Source: Allacma fusca
Lineage: Eukaryota > Arthropoda > Collembola > Symphypleona > Sminthuridae
Length of the DNA stretch: 64,000 bases
Direction: 5' to 3'
Assembly (NCBI GenBank): GCA_947179485.1
Contig: OX359245.1
Location: 25,841,067-25,905,066, forward strand
Shown here: positions 26,810-38,991 of the stretch, piece after piece
Position numbering within the stretch: the stretch's first letter is position 1
How the letters are laid out: each line of letters begins with the position of its first letter
Program-made: the position numbers and the translations under genes
The notes under the pieces: model-generated
What the model was told of the DNA's origin: nothing
Database searches by the model: none
The model's input: only the letters and a program-made list of their open reading frames with translations

Positions 26810-27115
26810 CGTCGCAAGACCCCGGGACGGCCCCCTGTCGCCGCCCTTGCTACTGTATAATGCTTTAATAGTTTATTTTCTTTGTTTAGAAATACTAATT
26901 TGAATGAGTGGGCCGTCTTGGTACTGAATGGCTGGCCGTGACAATTTCGCCGCCGTTGCTACTGTATCCGGCTTTAATAATTCATTTTTTAATTTAAAAA
27001 AAAAACTAATTCTTTCTTCTAATTTGAAAGAGTGGGCCGGCATGGTGGTAAATGGCAGGCCGTGACAATGTCGCCGCCATTGGTACTGTATAATGCTTGA
27101 ATAATTTATTTAAAA
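26810..27115. repeat. Three imperfect tandem copies of a ~110-125 bp unit
   Basis: The core TCGCCGCC..TTGCTACTGTAT followed by GGCTTTAATAATT recurs at about 26838, 26946 and 27070, with GAGTGGGCCG before copies 2 and 3. GC-richer than its surroundings. It lies inside the 2.0-kb element. Confidence 0.7.
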
Positions 27116-27330
27116 TTTGTAAAAAATTCATTTTAATAATTCATGTAGCGCATTTAAATTTAAATCTCAAATCCGCATTACACCAAGACAAAGACGAAGA
27201 CTGTCCACTCTTTGAATTTAGTAGAGAGGATGCTTTTTTATTTTTTGCGCCTTTTTACTAATGCTTTTTTACTTTTTGTTCTTATTTACGAAGATGATTT
27301 TTTATTTTTTGTTTTTTTAACAATATGCTC

Positions 27331-28156
27331 CAAAGGTGTCCAAATGACTCAGCCCATCCTATATCCTTCCTATTTATAAAATTTGAACCGAGCCTACATA
27401 TATGCCTACATTTTAACCGCCGAATAGTTCAGCCTATCCTACAGATACATCCTTCCTATATGGGGAGCACCAAGCCTACATATTTGCCTACATTTCATTG
27501 ACAAATTAGATCAACCAATTTTACACCTTTCCTACATTTTATATGTTTTTCGTTACTGACAGACGATTTAAGGGCATTCCCCTCTAATTAAAAACAATGT
27601 CTCAAGTCAATGGAATCGGAATAAAATAGTTTAGTTACTTTGGCCAAAGTCCCTAAGAGCGGAACAGCGTCGATCTCGCTTTGGATTGTGTCAAAATTTT
27701 ACAACGTTGGTCAAAAGGGATGTCATACTTAAGATTTCAAAAATTAAATTATACCGCAAGAAACATTTCCAAAGTCAGCTGAACAATAAGACAATTATCA
27801 CAACGGAAATCTATAAGCTGACTGACAACATATCTCAGTAAATCGTGTTTGAAATTTGAATTGTGTTCAAACGAAATTATTTATTTCAGTGGTAAACAAT
27901 CTGCAAGTACCAGTCGCGGATTATTCTTTAATTTTCATTTTGCATGCTCCATATACCATTAAATGAAAATGATGTGCTTCAATAGCCTACATATATGCCT
28001 ATAAATCTATGAAGGCTGAGCCTACCTATTTTGCAGGCTAGGTTTTAAGTGTATATTCTTGCACCCTATTTTGCCTACAAGCCTTTTTAATAAAATCCTC
28101 GCACCCTATAAATAGCCTATAAATAGGCCTATATGTAGGATAGGCGGACACCTTTG
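27331..28156. mobile_element. 826-bp hAT-like element nested in the 2.0-kb element
   Basis: Perfect 11-bp terminal inverted repeat CAAAGGTGTCC / GGACACCTTTG flanked by an exact 8-bp duplication ATATGCTC (27323-27330, 28157-28164). The ends are built from CCTACATAT/ATATGTAGG and CCTATCCTA oligomers in both orientations. Non-coding. Its insertion split the CAAGGAYGGG element. Confidence 0.9.
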
Positions 28157-28436
28157 ATATGCTCTTTTATTTTTTGTACTAATTTTTAAATTAGACGCAG
28201 CTTTCCTATTGGCTCGTAGATTTGGCGCGAAAATTCAAATGAACATACTCACTCCATATAATATAAGATTCAAATTGGAATTCATAATGAACGAATACTC
28301 GAGGATATTTAAATCCATATTAGAATTCATATTTTTCAGTATTGCTATACGTATTTTAAATCGGAATTCTTCGCCTTGAATATTTTAATTCGAATTAGAA
28401 TTCATATTTTTCGGATTTCCCGTCCTTGGTTTATAT

Positions 28437-29728
28437 TATTATTATGTTTCGTAAATCGAAACTACCCTGGATGAAAACTGCCATTAAGTGCCGATGTCGC
28501 ATTGAAACGAGAATGCCTCACATCCTACAACATTTGGGACCGCGAGATGCGCAAAATTTCCTGACAATTTCAAAAGTCAAGAAACAATATAGTCACATTT
28601 TTACGTATGAATCTGGATGATCCTCGCCGTACCCTCTGGAAAGATTCGTAACGGTGGTGCGGTTCGATCGATCAACGTCCAGCGGATATGTTCCGTATTA
28701 AATGTGTTACGCCTAAAACAGTGGATTTTATAATAACACTTCATATACAATATAGCGCAACTTCCCCTGGATTACCTTATACTGATTCTGAGATTCTCCT
28801 GTGTGGGAGTTAAACTTGTAATCAATCACATTTTACCAGAAGAAATACAATTCAATCTGTACTTATGCATTCTAGAAAATAATGGGAATGTAAAAGTTAC
28901 ATCCTGTTTAGATATTTAATGTCTTTACGCGCGTTCACCATGTAACATACTGTGGGGTTCTTTTTATTATGAGACCCAGGCCAGAATATGGATTCATTGT
29001 GCAGAATACATATCCAGGAGTATACAGTAATTAGCAACTATTTTATAACGCAAAACAAACAAGGTCTCCTTGCAGTCCCTGACGCCCTACAGTACAGTGG
29101 TTGCAATTTATCAGACCGTCCACATATATGTAATTAAGATGAGTACGGAGATTTTAAAGAATATAAAATAGTACATACATGTATGAAATTAGCAACCTTG
29201 TTTACGTCCGACCTGGAATCTGTGAAACAATCTAGAAACGCTCTTTGCCACATAAGACAAACAAGAGGTAAAGGCTTAATTAGTTGTACGTAGAATCTTG
29301 TATTCTCTCGCTTTAGGGGGTGCAAAAATATCAAAATACTCATAATACTCTTGCTTTGCAGTATCAGATTTAGAGGGATCACAATCGGTAAAAAAAGTTG
29401 TTGCAGTGTTTTTGCTATCCGAACTGTTGCCATATATATAAATGCAGTAAGTACAAGTACCATACCCAGGATCAATCCCTAAAAAATTATGCAAGTGAAG
29501 TTATTTGCTTATACATTTCTCTGCGAATGCTCTCTCATCGTGTCGGAAATGACTATAGTACTCGTTATCAGTAGGACGAAAGAGATGAAAGATACTTAAT
29601 CCCTGAAAAAAAGGAAATAAGCGGTTCGCATTCTCTACACTGTATTTGATTATGACGAGTACTCCAGATTTACAAAGAGTAATACAAAGAGCCAGCAGTT
29701 TTACGTTAAAAATAGCTAATTTGATTTC
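28437..29728. other. No assignable gene
   Basis: Downstream flank of IMMP1L. Two exon-like minus-strand frames near 29276-29480 and 29510-29606 look partly coding, but cannot be joined with a credible intron and have no start (see rejected items). Nothing else seen. Confidence 0.4.
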
Positions 29729-30421
29729 CTACGACGCTTCGACTGCTGCATCCACCTGGTACGCTGCAGAATCAAATTTGAAGTCGATGGACGGGTAAAC
29801 TTTCCCGAGGCATCGACGTCGAATCATCTCCACCGGAACTGGTCCGTACTGTCGGGAATCTTGGGAATTGAATTTATTGTCACCTTCGAGCCATACGAAG
29901 CCGGATGGAATCTGCTTATAAAAAAATGGGTCAGGATTAAACATTCATAGGTGGTTGCAATGGGCAGCTCTATGGTTGTGCGGAGAAATGTACCGTTATT
30001 TGTTGACCCTGGAATTTGAACTGGTCACCAGCAACTCCGACTACCCTCTTGCAAATACACTGACGATCCATGGGACACCGAGCAACTATGATGTCACCCC
30101 GGTCGATTCGACCCAGCCTTGGGGAAATATGTTCAGTAAGGAGGACATCTCGCGTCCATACTGTTGGCTCCATGCTAGGCCCTACACACTAGGACAGAAA
30201 AAAGCGTCCTCTTGGGCCTTGGTTTCCATACATTCCTTCTCTTAATTCTGGTGTAGTTGGTAAATGGTAATTATTAATATGATAAAAATAACGTAATAGC
30301 TCTTTACCACGACGAAACCGCCAATGTATTCTAATGTGATGAAGGCACCAATCCCAAATTTGGTTACATTTAGTGCTGTGCTCACTGTTTTGGAGACTAC
30401 TCTTCTGAAGAAGGTGGCCAT
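29729..30421 (-). CDS. IMMP1L: Mitochondrial inner membrane protease subunit 1 (IMMP1L)
   Basis: Signal-peptidase-I-type Ser/Lys protease that removes sorting signals from proteins of the mitochondrial intermembrane space (family knowledge). Exons 30421-30308, 30188-29994 and 29914-29729 join in frame to 164 residues, matching the ~166 of the human protein. The N-terminal membrane anchor ends in LEYIGGFVV; exon 2 carries the catalytic serine in GPSMEP (Ser43) and lysine in ICKRVVG (Lys85); exon 3 carries VWLEGDN, DSR and YGPVP, the conserved C-terminal boxes. The CVGPSMEP context resembles IMMP1L rather than IMMP2L. No defect seen. Confidence 0.93.
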
Positions 30422-31163
30422 TTTTCCGGAGAGTATTAAAATATTATATACCGCATTGAAATTATAAAATTCTGTGAAATTGAATGGCACAACCACGGAA
30501 AGGCTATAGAGAGTCACTTTGAATTATTACAATTTCATTAATTTTGCTCTCCTCATCAAATCACATTAAATATTTCAAACTATTCCACCAATCAAAATTA
30601 TTAGGATAAATTATTAATGCTTGATTCCTTGATGTGTGGGTAATTTTAGGAGAATATACTTGATTATTTATTACAAAAATAGAGGGGAAAGGGGGACAAT
30701 CGTAATTTATGTATCGTATTGATTTCATTCATTTTCCAGTATTTGCAGTGATTCAGTCATCTCAATTTGCAAGTTGCAATATTACTACCAAAAAGAGGGA
30801 GAATATTCGGGCTTACAAATATTTTTTTGAGCAATATTATAATATTACAATAGGCCTATTTTGGTTTACGAAAAAGTGCATTTACAACATAATTTTCAAA
30901 TTCTAAACATTTTTTGACGTTGGCGGTTGGGTGAGGATCAGAACTTACAACAACCTATGGAGACGGAAAGACCGTGATTATTTTATTCATGGATTCATAT
31001 ACCTGAGAGTTTTTTTTAAAGGACAGTTCTTTGACTATTTTTCTAGACAAATATTTAGTATGTACATGTATATACATTACACTTAATTCTAAGAACAGCT
31101 GTAACAATAATCAGGTTAATTCATATGTATAAATACGTATTTACGGATAGATGTGTGCGATAA

Positions 31164-31631
31164 CTATCCCCTGAATGTCCTATAGCCTCCGCCTGAAGAT
31201 CCGACGAATGGGGAGACCATCAGCCATAAAATTATAATTGCTACTCCAATTAGGAACACACTGCCAAAAACTACAGTGTATCTACTATTCCAGCAACTAT
31301 TCCTTGAAGAGTCTTGGGGTAGGTTAATTTTCCTATGCCAAGGGGTAGTAACCACGGTGTAAGCATTCACTTCAGGTTGGACAAGTACAACTTTCGTGTC
31401 GCTCGTCCCTGCTAACCCCGAAGGAAGTGTTTCGTTGTTCCAACGAATTGGTTCGCTTCTTGGGGGCTAAAAAGGAGAAAATATGATCTGTCAAAAATTG
31501 TAAATGAGATACAGATGGAGGATATGCTAAAGTTACACTATAGAGGCAAAATTAATTATTTAAACGGTAATAATTCTTACCAACACAACAAAGCCGGTAT
31601 CACTCTTACGATAAATGTTTTCTGAAGCCAT
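31164..31631 (-). CDS. Orphan single-pass membrane protein, 117 residues
   Basis: Two exons, 31631-31581 and 31466-31164, join exactly in frame across a 114-bp intron with good splice sites. The protein starts MASENIYRKSDTGFVVL, has a polar, proline-containing N-terminal half with no signal peptide, one strong transmembrane segment (VVFGSVFLIGVAIIILWLMV, about residues 80-100) and a short Gly/Ser-rich tail ending YRTFRG. I do not recognise a family. Topology would be N-in or tail-anchored-like; function unknown. Confidence 0.6.
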
Positions 31632-32865
31632 TTCAAAAATACTTTATTTTTTCAACGACTACTCTTCCTGTATTATGATTACTGCAGAGATGTAACAATA
31701 AGTGCTAACTAAATTTCTTTATGCATATTTACTTACACATAAATTCTTGAGGATAAAATTCACTGAAAATTTGCTCATGGTGCAGACGTAATCACCGTTA
31801 CACATACGACATGGGTTTTTACTTTGTGGTAGGTTGGCGTCGTGATGTCGTGACTCATCTTTGGACGCATTACAACCGTTGTGCAATCGAGAGTTGTGGG
31901 TTATCCAGTAGCTATTAAATGAGGGCGGTATAAAAAATCTTACTCTGTAGGATTTAGGATTGTATTACAAATAGATATACATAATATAATTAATCATCCA
32001 TGTAGGATTCAAAAATTATAGGTATACTTCCTATCTGGGTCTCAAGCATGGTTCTATAACTATAGTAGGTCTTGGCGCTGTTCAAAATCTTTACTAATTT
32101 TAAACTGGTCTTATAATCCAGACTACTACTAGGCGTAGATGTATGTATATATCTTACGCTACAGCTGACAACGAGAGGATAATTGTGACCAATTCAAACA
32201 CACAAATTCAGTACATGATATTAAATTCTATGAAAACGTCTGAAGTTTGTAATAATAATAATGACAATAATTCAGGAAGCATTGTGTATTTCGGCTCTTG
32301 CCTTCTATGCGGTTACCTTATGTGTTTTACACAGTCAGATGTTCAGCTCTCTATCCCACTTTGGCCAGCCAAAAATTTCATGTGGTTTTCCTTCTACATT
32401 CCTTTATTCTGTTTATGACCGTTGTCACTTGCGTGATGTACAGAAAATAGGAAGCTCTTGCCCGATAATCAAGAACATTACAAGTTTAATGAAGAAACTA
32501 CCTTCCAAAAAGGTTGCGGAATGTTTCTACTACCAAATCATAAAATCATAAGAGCATCAATAATAATTATTATTGCAATGCACCTAGGCGGAAACTGCTA
32601 TCTACGACAAAAATAGGACAAGTGGGAAATGTAAGGGGCTCAATTGTTTAAATAATACAGGAAAAGTGGCTAACCAAAACGCTATGTAAAAACGCTTCCG
32701 GATTTGATTACAACGGGTTTCTTGCTTCAAATAGTTGTACATGCAAAATCAAGGAGATTTCCTACTTTATGCAAAACTCGCGACATAATGAGGAAGCCTG
32801 GGAAATAGAAATGTTTCAGTTTCGCTTCTGGACTCTGCAAGGATTCATTTACAAAATTCTCAATA
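31632..32865. other. Intergenic region between divergent genes
   Basis: Divides the minus-strand membrane-protein gene from plus-strand prophenoloxidase 1 and should hold both promoters. No convincing TATA box, exon or repeat was identified. Confidence 0.4.
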
Positions 32866-35800
32866 ATGTCTCGAAGAGGCGCTAATATTGGTAATCGGGT
32901 GCCTGTTACACGGCCAGCCGATGAAAGAAGCATCAGAGCCGAGCCAGGCATGAAAACCAAGCTCCCTACTCAACAGGAGAAGCTTATGTACATGCTAGAG
33001 CGTCTAGACGAACCTCTGTACATGGGACCGAAAGGGGCAAAGCAGAATGTTCTCTTCGAAGTTGAAATGGACATGATGGTAAGTACTGATTAAAAGCGGG
33101 TTGTTTCCCATATTATACGCAGAGCTCTAATGGAATGACACTGCCCTCAGGTCCTTACGTCTGTGGAAAAGATAACTCAAAACATTTTCCACCAAATTTG
33201 GCAAAGTTGATCCTCATAATAAAATCCTTGAAGAATTCAATTTGGGCTGAAATCATATTCTATTATATACTTTATTCGCAGGATTCAAGCCAACAAATGG
33301 CTACTGAAACTGTCACCAAAGAAGTCAAAGCGTATATCACAAAGAAGCAGAGAAACTTGAAGCCGGTAAAAATTTCCAAGCCAAAAAAGATACCGGATTT
33401 ATCATACATACGAGCGATCTGTCCCCGAAAAGGATTCTTCTCTTTTTTCGTTCCAGTTCATCAGCAAGCTTTTCGGGCACTTTATGACATATTTATGGGT
33501 TAGATTTCCATGCCATTTTGAAATATCAGTAGATACATCAGTGTAAGCCATTTCTGAAACCAGCATGATAGGAAAGTACAAATGTTTTACATCGATGCAC
33601 AGGAGCTGACTCAGTCGAAGAGTTCATTAACATTGCTGCGTATTGCCGAGACAACAGTATGATCAACCCTCATCTGTTTCTATACGCATATAGTAAGGCT
33701 CTTCTGGCAAGGAATGACACCAGAGGGTTCAAGTTTCCCGCGTTGTTTGAGGTCCTCCCCGATGCCTTCGTTAACACCGTGGTGATCAAGCAGGCACAGG
33801 AATTAAGTCGTTTGCCTGAAAAATCCCGAGTACGTAGATTATAAATTGAGCATATATTTTTTTATTGCATAAAATATTATACGCATTTTCAAATACACAA
33901 TGTCAAATAATTCCAACTAGAAAGTTATTTCGGCCAACGGACCGGCCATGATGTCTCAAGCGATGGACAACCCTGATAAGGCCATGAACCCCGATGTGAA
34001 TACTGGGTCGGGCGGAAAAGGTCAACCGTTAATAATTGGTCGGGGCTACACTGGTCGAGATTTTAATCCAGAAAACAGAATGTCGTACTTCCGGGAAGAC
34101 ATGGGCGTCAACTCCCATCATCACCACTGGCATTTGGTTTATGATCGAACGTCTTCCCAAAACAGGAGGGGAGAGTTGTTTTACTACATGCATCATAATC
34201 TTATTGCAAGGTCTATTCAAGCAATTTTCTAAAACAAATTGAGTTAATAACTTGAAGAAATACATGGATTTCTATCTATGTAGTAATTATTGCACACATG
34301 TTCTGATATCATTTAAACATTTGTAGGCATCCGTCAAAAATTGTCTTTGGGCCTGACTTAAAATTTGCTGTTTTATGTCAGCAATTTATGTATGCATAAA
34401 TTATTTTACAGATACGATGCAGAACGGTTAAGCAACGGGCTGGCCAGGTTAAAAAAGCTGGACTTAGCTTGCAGACCTGTTTTGGAAGAGGGTTACTTCA
34501 GTAAACTCACTTTAGCAAATTCCAAAATGGCGTATGCCGGTAGACAAGCCAATACCCCAGTCACTGTACGCTCCTTTCATGCTACACATTACTCAAATAC
34601 ATAATGATTTACCAATAAATTCTTTTTATTGACTGGAATTCTTTTACATTTCCCCGAATTTTAGGACGTCTATATTCAGCCTGACCCCGACGCTAATGTT
34701 AAGTTTGTAAACAAAGTTGAAGTGGAAGATATTCGGAAGCACAAGGATAGAATTTTGGAAGCAATTGACACCGGATATTTAATCAAGGTTAGGGAATCCT
34801 TAGACTTTCAAATTAACTTATCAGTCCTTGCTGTCTATATCTAATAATCATATACTGAATTATCATTCATTTGATAGCGGGAGGTGAAGAACGGAAAGGA
34901 ATTGCTTACGAAACTGGAACTTGCTCCAAATCCGGGAGCTCTAGAGGATCCAGGAATTGATTTATTAGGAAATGTGCTGGAGTCTAATCATTTGAGTGTG
35001 AATATGAAATTTTATGGCTCCTTGCATGTTGAGGGACACATCCTCATGGCTAACTTGCATGATCCCGAGGGACATCATAAAGTAACGTTATTGCTCATGT
35101 TTGCTCAATTTAATATTTTACTTTGAAGTAATTATATAAAGTTCAAACTAGTAATAGTATCTTAAAATCTACATATTTTCAAAAGGGAACTATAATGGTA
35201 AAATTTTGCAGGAGTCATTTGGACCCGTTGGAGACTTACCAACTGCCATGCGGGACCCAGCATTTTACAGGTGGCATAAATTCGTTGATGACATATTCGA
35301 CCACTACAAGCAACAGCTTCAACCATACTCAGAAGCACAGGTATGTCTAGCTCTCTTCATTTGTTTTTTTAAAGTAAAATTCCCGTTTACCTAAATCATC
35401 TCGTAGCTCTGTTACTCTGCAATCTCAACAAATCGGTATCTTTGTTTGTGTATATTAACCATTCATATAGCTACGGTGGGACCCTGTCAAAGTTAGAGAC
35501 ATTTCAGTGAGGACCGATGATATGCCCGGTCCAAATGTTCTGATAACTCATTGGATGCAGAGTGACATTGATTTAGGGAGAGGGCTGGATATCAAGAGAA
35601 ATTTGTTACGAGACGGTCCAGTCTGGGCTCGTATGACTCACTTGAATCACAAGGATTTTCAATATAAAATAAACGTAAGAATTTCGTATTAAATAAAATC
35701 GTAATTACATAATTTCTTTGAGCAGAGGTGAAGGAGGTGTTTGGGCTCATCTGCATCTACATACACCAAGCATATTATTAAGTATTCGTTGATTATTAAA

Positions 35801-36775
35801 GGTTTATTTATTAAGGTGGAAAACACAAGTAGTAGCCCGGTGAGAGGCACGTTCCGAATTTTTATGGCTCCAAGGGACAACGAGCATGGCCAGCGGTTGT
35901 ATTACATTCAGCAGAGGCTACTGTTCTTCGAAATGGACAAATTCGCTCGAGAAAGTATTTGATTCTAAAAATTATACATATTGGTTTGAGACAATGCTGA
36001 TTCAATATAAATATGGTTAACGAATCTATAACGAATTGTTGTAGTTCCACCGGGAAGACATGAGATAATCCAAAAATCCGCGGATTCGTCCGTCACAATC
36101 CCATGGGAACAATCTTTCAAGACATTGGAAGATCAAATCAAGGCGACGAAACAAGAAGACAAGAATACAGACACTGTGTGCGGATGCGGGTGGCCACAGC
36201 ACATGCTTTTGCCGAGAGGACTGCCTGAAGGAATGTTCTTCGACTTGTTTGTTATCGTGACCAATGCTGATGAAGACACCCCAAAGAAAGGTGGTGAGAC
36301 AAATTCTCCGGAAGTAAACTCCACTACTAGGGTCACATGCAAGGAGTCCCTTAGTTTCTGCGGAGTTAAAAACGAAGATTATCCCGATACTAAACCAATG
36401 GGGTTCCCTTTTGATCGGAACCCGTTGAATAACAAGGGGGCAAACATGGATTCACCTCCGGATACTTTGAAAGACTATATATTACCTGACTCGAATATGA
36501 AAGTTGTAGAGGTATCCATAAAAAATGAATAGACATTTATTTTGTGGATGCTTTGAGAATCCCGAAAATGATTGTTTGTAAACATAATCTACCAATTATA
36601 TTTGTATGCATAGGTCCAGATTAACCACCAGCCGTTCACAGTGACAAAGAGAGGTAATGGAGCTCCAGACACGATGCCAGTGATGCCGCCACAACTGGCA
36701 ACTTCCAAACGGACACAGAATAAACCTCCAGCGAGAGAAAGTCGCGAATCTCTGGACTACTTCAATGATTACTAA
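32866..36775 (+). CDS. Prophenoloxidase 1 (type-3 copper oxidase)
   Basis: Zymogen of the phenoloxidase that oxidises tyrosine and o-diphenols in haemolymph and cuticle for melanisation. Twelve exons: 32866-33078, 33282-33498, 33603-33829, 33921-34210, 34412-34565, 34665-34787, 34878-35081, 35212-35340, 35471-35674, 35816-35954, 36045-36511, 36614-36775; 842 residues. CuA site [17 protein letters not shown] (about 285-290) with the third ligand in YYMHHN; CuB site in SLHVEGH (458, 462) and FYRWHKF (498). The C-terminal domain has CGCGWPQHM and MGFPFDR, which mark prophenoloxidase rather than haemocyanin. No signal peptide, as usual for the family. The protein is longer than typical (~690) through N- and C-terminal tails, and the N-terminal domain lacks the usual Arg-Phe activation site. 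Paralogue lies 4.3 kb downstream. Confidence 0.94.
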
Positions 36776-37275
36776 ATTTAATAAATATATAGTTGCAGAA
36801 CAACTTCTGTAGAAAAAGCTTCCGAGGAATTTCTTTCAATATGCCCTGATAGAATCATTTTATGCTTAGAGCTTCAATTTTTACCATTTACTGTACTATA
36901 TCATTGTTCGGGTTGGTAGGCTCTACCGGATTTTGTAACACCGTTGCTCCATTTTGATGTACTTATATATTGGCAGGTGGCGTCAAATGTTGTATTTCCG
37001 CCGGTTGTGTAAACAAATGCAAATGATTTTCCAATGAACTGACAATGAAACAGGTACGTGATTTTAATAGCTCACCAGCTGGGAAAAGCCTTCCGGGGAG
37101 TTACTCACAATCAGTGATGATGATAGTTATTATTGTTATTATTGTTATTATTGTTATTATTTAAACTATTAGCGAACTGTTCTTACAAATATTTATAAGC
37201 GGTAGACACGAATAAATTGTGTTGCAAATTGAGATATTGAATTCATTGTACTGAAAATCATCACAATTATACTTA
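36776..37275. other. Downstream flank of prophenoloxidase 1
   Basis: Non-coding; includes a short TTATTG-type microsatellite at about 37126-37160 just before the minisatellite element. Confidence 0.5.
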
Positions 37276-37284
37276 CGTTATCCT

Positions 37285-38415
37285 CGTGTCCGGCCAACTG
37301 CCACAATCACAACTGCCACACTCACAACTGCCATACTCACAACTGCCACCATAATTTTTTGCCACCGATCCAAAATTGCAAGCGGTAACAACTGCCACCC
37401 GGAGAACTGCCACAAGGCAATGCAAACAGTCTATGCTAAGTGATGTAGCAGAAACCAACACTCATGCAATGGCACTTAGCATAGGATTCGCCATGACACT
37501 TAGCATAGCATTTCGCCATGACACTTAGCATAGCATTTCGCCATGACACTTAGCATAGCATTTCGCCATGACACTTAGCATAGCATTTCGCCATGACACT
37601 TAGCATAGCATTTCGCCATGACACTTAGCATAGCATTTCGCCATGACACTTAGCATAGCATTTCGCCATGACACTTAGCATAGCATTTCGCCATGACACT
37701 TAGCATAGCATTTCGCCATGACACTTAGCATAGCATTTCGCCATGACACTTAGCATAGCATTTCGCCATGACACTTAGCATAGCATTTCGCCATGACACT
37801 TAGCATAGCATTTCGCCATGACACTTAGCATAGCATTTCGCCATGACACTTAGCATAGCATTTCGCCATGACACTTAGCATAGCATTTCGCCATGACACT
37901 TAGCATAGCATTTCGCCATGACACTTAGCATAGGATTTTGCCATGACACTTAGCATAGGATTTCGCCATGACACTTAGCATAGGATTTTGCCATGACACG
38001 TACAATTAGCATATGTTTTGTAATGACACTTACAATTAGCATATGTTTTTGCGATGGCACTTATTGTTAGCATAGGCTTTTGCAATCTAACTTAGCATAG
38101 GTTTTTGCAATGGCACTTAGCATATGTTTTGTAATGACACTTAGCATAGGTTTTTGCAATGGCAATTAGCATGGTTATTTTCAACGACCCTTTTCAATTT
38201 CAAATTTTTAAAAAAGTATTTACATGCAAATTAAGTTTGCATAGATGTGGTATAAGCGTAAGTGCTACAAACGTGATGTGGCAGTTGTGCGTGTGGCAAT
38301 GGGTCTAAGTGGCAGTTGGGATTGTGACAGGTTTTGGTGGCAGTTGTGAATGTGGCAGTTCTCCGGGTGGCAGTTGTGATTGTGGCAGTTGTGGGGGTGG
38401 CAGTTGGCCTAGAAC
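37285..38415. mobile_element. 1.13-kb inverted-repeat element enclosing a minisatellite
   Basis: GGCCAACTGCCAC near the left end is mirrored by GTGGCAGTTGGCC near the right end, and each subterminal region is an array of AACTGCCAC/GTGGCAGTT units (37292-37412 and 38270-38406). CGTTATCCT is repeated directly at 37276-37284 and 38416-38424, a likely 9-bp target duplication (8 bp is also possible). The extreme termini differ somewhat. The core is the 25-bp minisatellite. No coding capacity. Confidence 0.75.
37466..38165 (+). repeat. 25-bp minisatellite
   Basis: Roughly twenty near-identical head-to-tail units of 25 bp containing ACTTAGCATAGCATTTCGCC run from about 37466 to 37990; units then decay into variants with TAGCATATGTTTTG spacers up to about 38165. 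The clean block suggests recent expansion; the decayed block is older. It lies wholly inside the inverted-repeat element. Confidence 0.95.
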
Positions 38416-38478
38416 CGTTATCCTTTATGCGATCATTTTAAAAATATGTCAGTTAGTTATTTAAACTACAATCGTTTA

Positions 38479-38983
38479 TAGTGTTTCTGAACGGTACCAA
38501 AACATGAACTCGACCCGACTCGTTTTCCCGAACCGAAAAAAATCCCAATTCTGTTCCCAAAACCGGAACCGGTATTTTCGAGTCCGGGACATTTTTGGCT
38601 TCCCGGAACCGATCCGGAAAATAAAAGCGGTTCCCGAACCGGTTCCGGTTCCTTTCCAAACAGTCATGTTCAGAAAAAAAATGTATATGATTCATTTTTA
38701 TGGAAGCCAAAATTGTATCACATTTTCAAATGATAGTTGACAAATGCTGGCCAAATGCAAGTTTCGCGTTTTCATACAAAACGGCAGCTTTAACAAACCA
38801 TTCCCGAAAACTTTCGGTTTTGATTTTTGTACCCGAAACCGGACCGAAATTTGACGGTTCATAAACCGATGACCCGAAACCGGACCGAAATGTAACGGTT
38901 CTTTAAAACGTTGACCCGAAACCGTACCGGAACCGAAACCGAACCGGAACCTCGGGAATTCCCGATACCGAACAGAAACACTA
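38479..38983. mobile_element. 505-bp hAT-like MITE
   Basis: Ends TAGTGTTTCTG and CAGAAACACTA are perfect inverted repeats; ATCGTTTA flanks both sides exactly (38471-38478, 38984-38991). The interior is filled with GAACCGG/CCGGTTC and CCCGAA oligomers in both orientations. Non-coding, and only 64 bp from the minisatellite element. Confidence 0.9.
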
Positions 38984-38991
38984 ATCGTTTA

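Larger units (their letters stand above)
26429..28428. mobile_element. 2.0-kb hAT-like element (CAAGGAYGGG ends)
   Basis: Ends CAAGGATGGGAA and (reverse complement) CAAGGACGGGAA, with GTTTATAT duplicated on both sides (26421-26428, 28429-28436). Both subterminal regions consist of degenerate GGAATC/GGAATTC oligomers with AT-rich spacers. The element contains a local tandem repeat (26810-27115) and a complete second element at 27331-28156. No transposase frame is visible. Confidence 0.85.

Noticed and set aside
29276-29606. Two minus-strand exon-like frames with good acceptors downstream of IMMP1L (one containing DNEYYSHFRHDERAFAEK, the other TDCDPSKSD).
   Set aside because: They can be joined in frame only across a 36-nt intron, far shorter than any other intron in the window (about 60 nt or more), and no start exon was found.
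37466-38165. Regularly repeated units that could suggest a CRISPR array.
   Set aside because: Units are head-to-tail with no unique spacers, and the genome is eukaryotic; it is a minisatellite.
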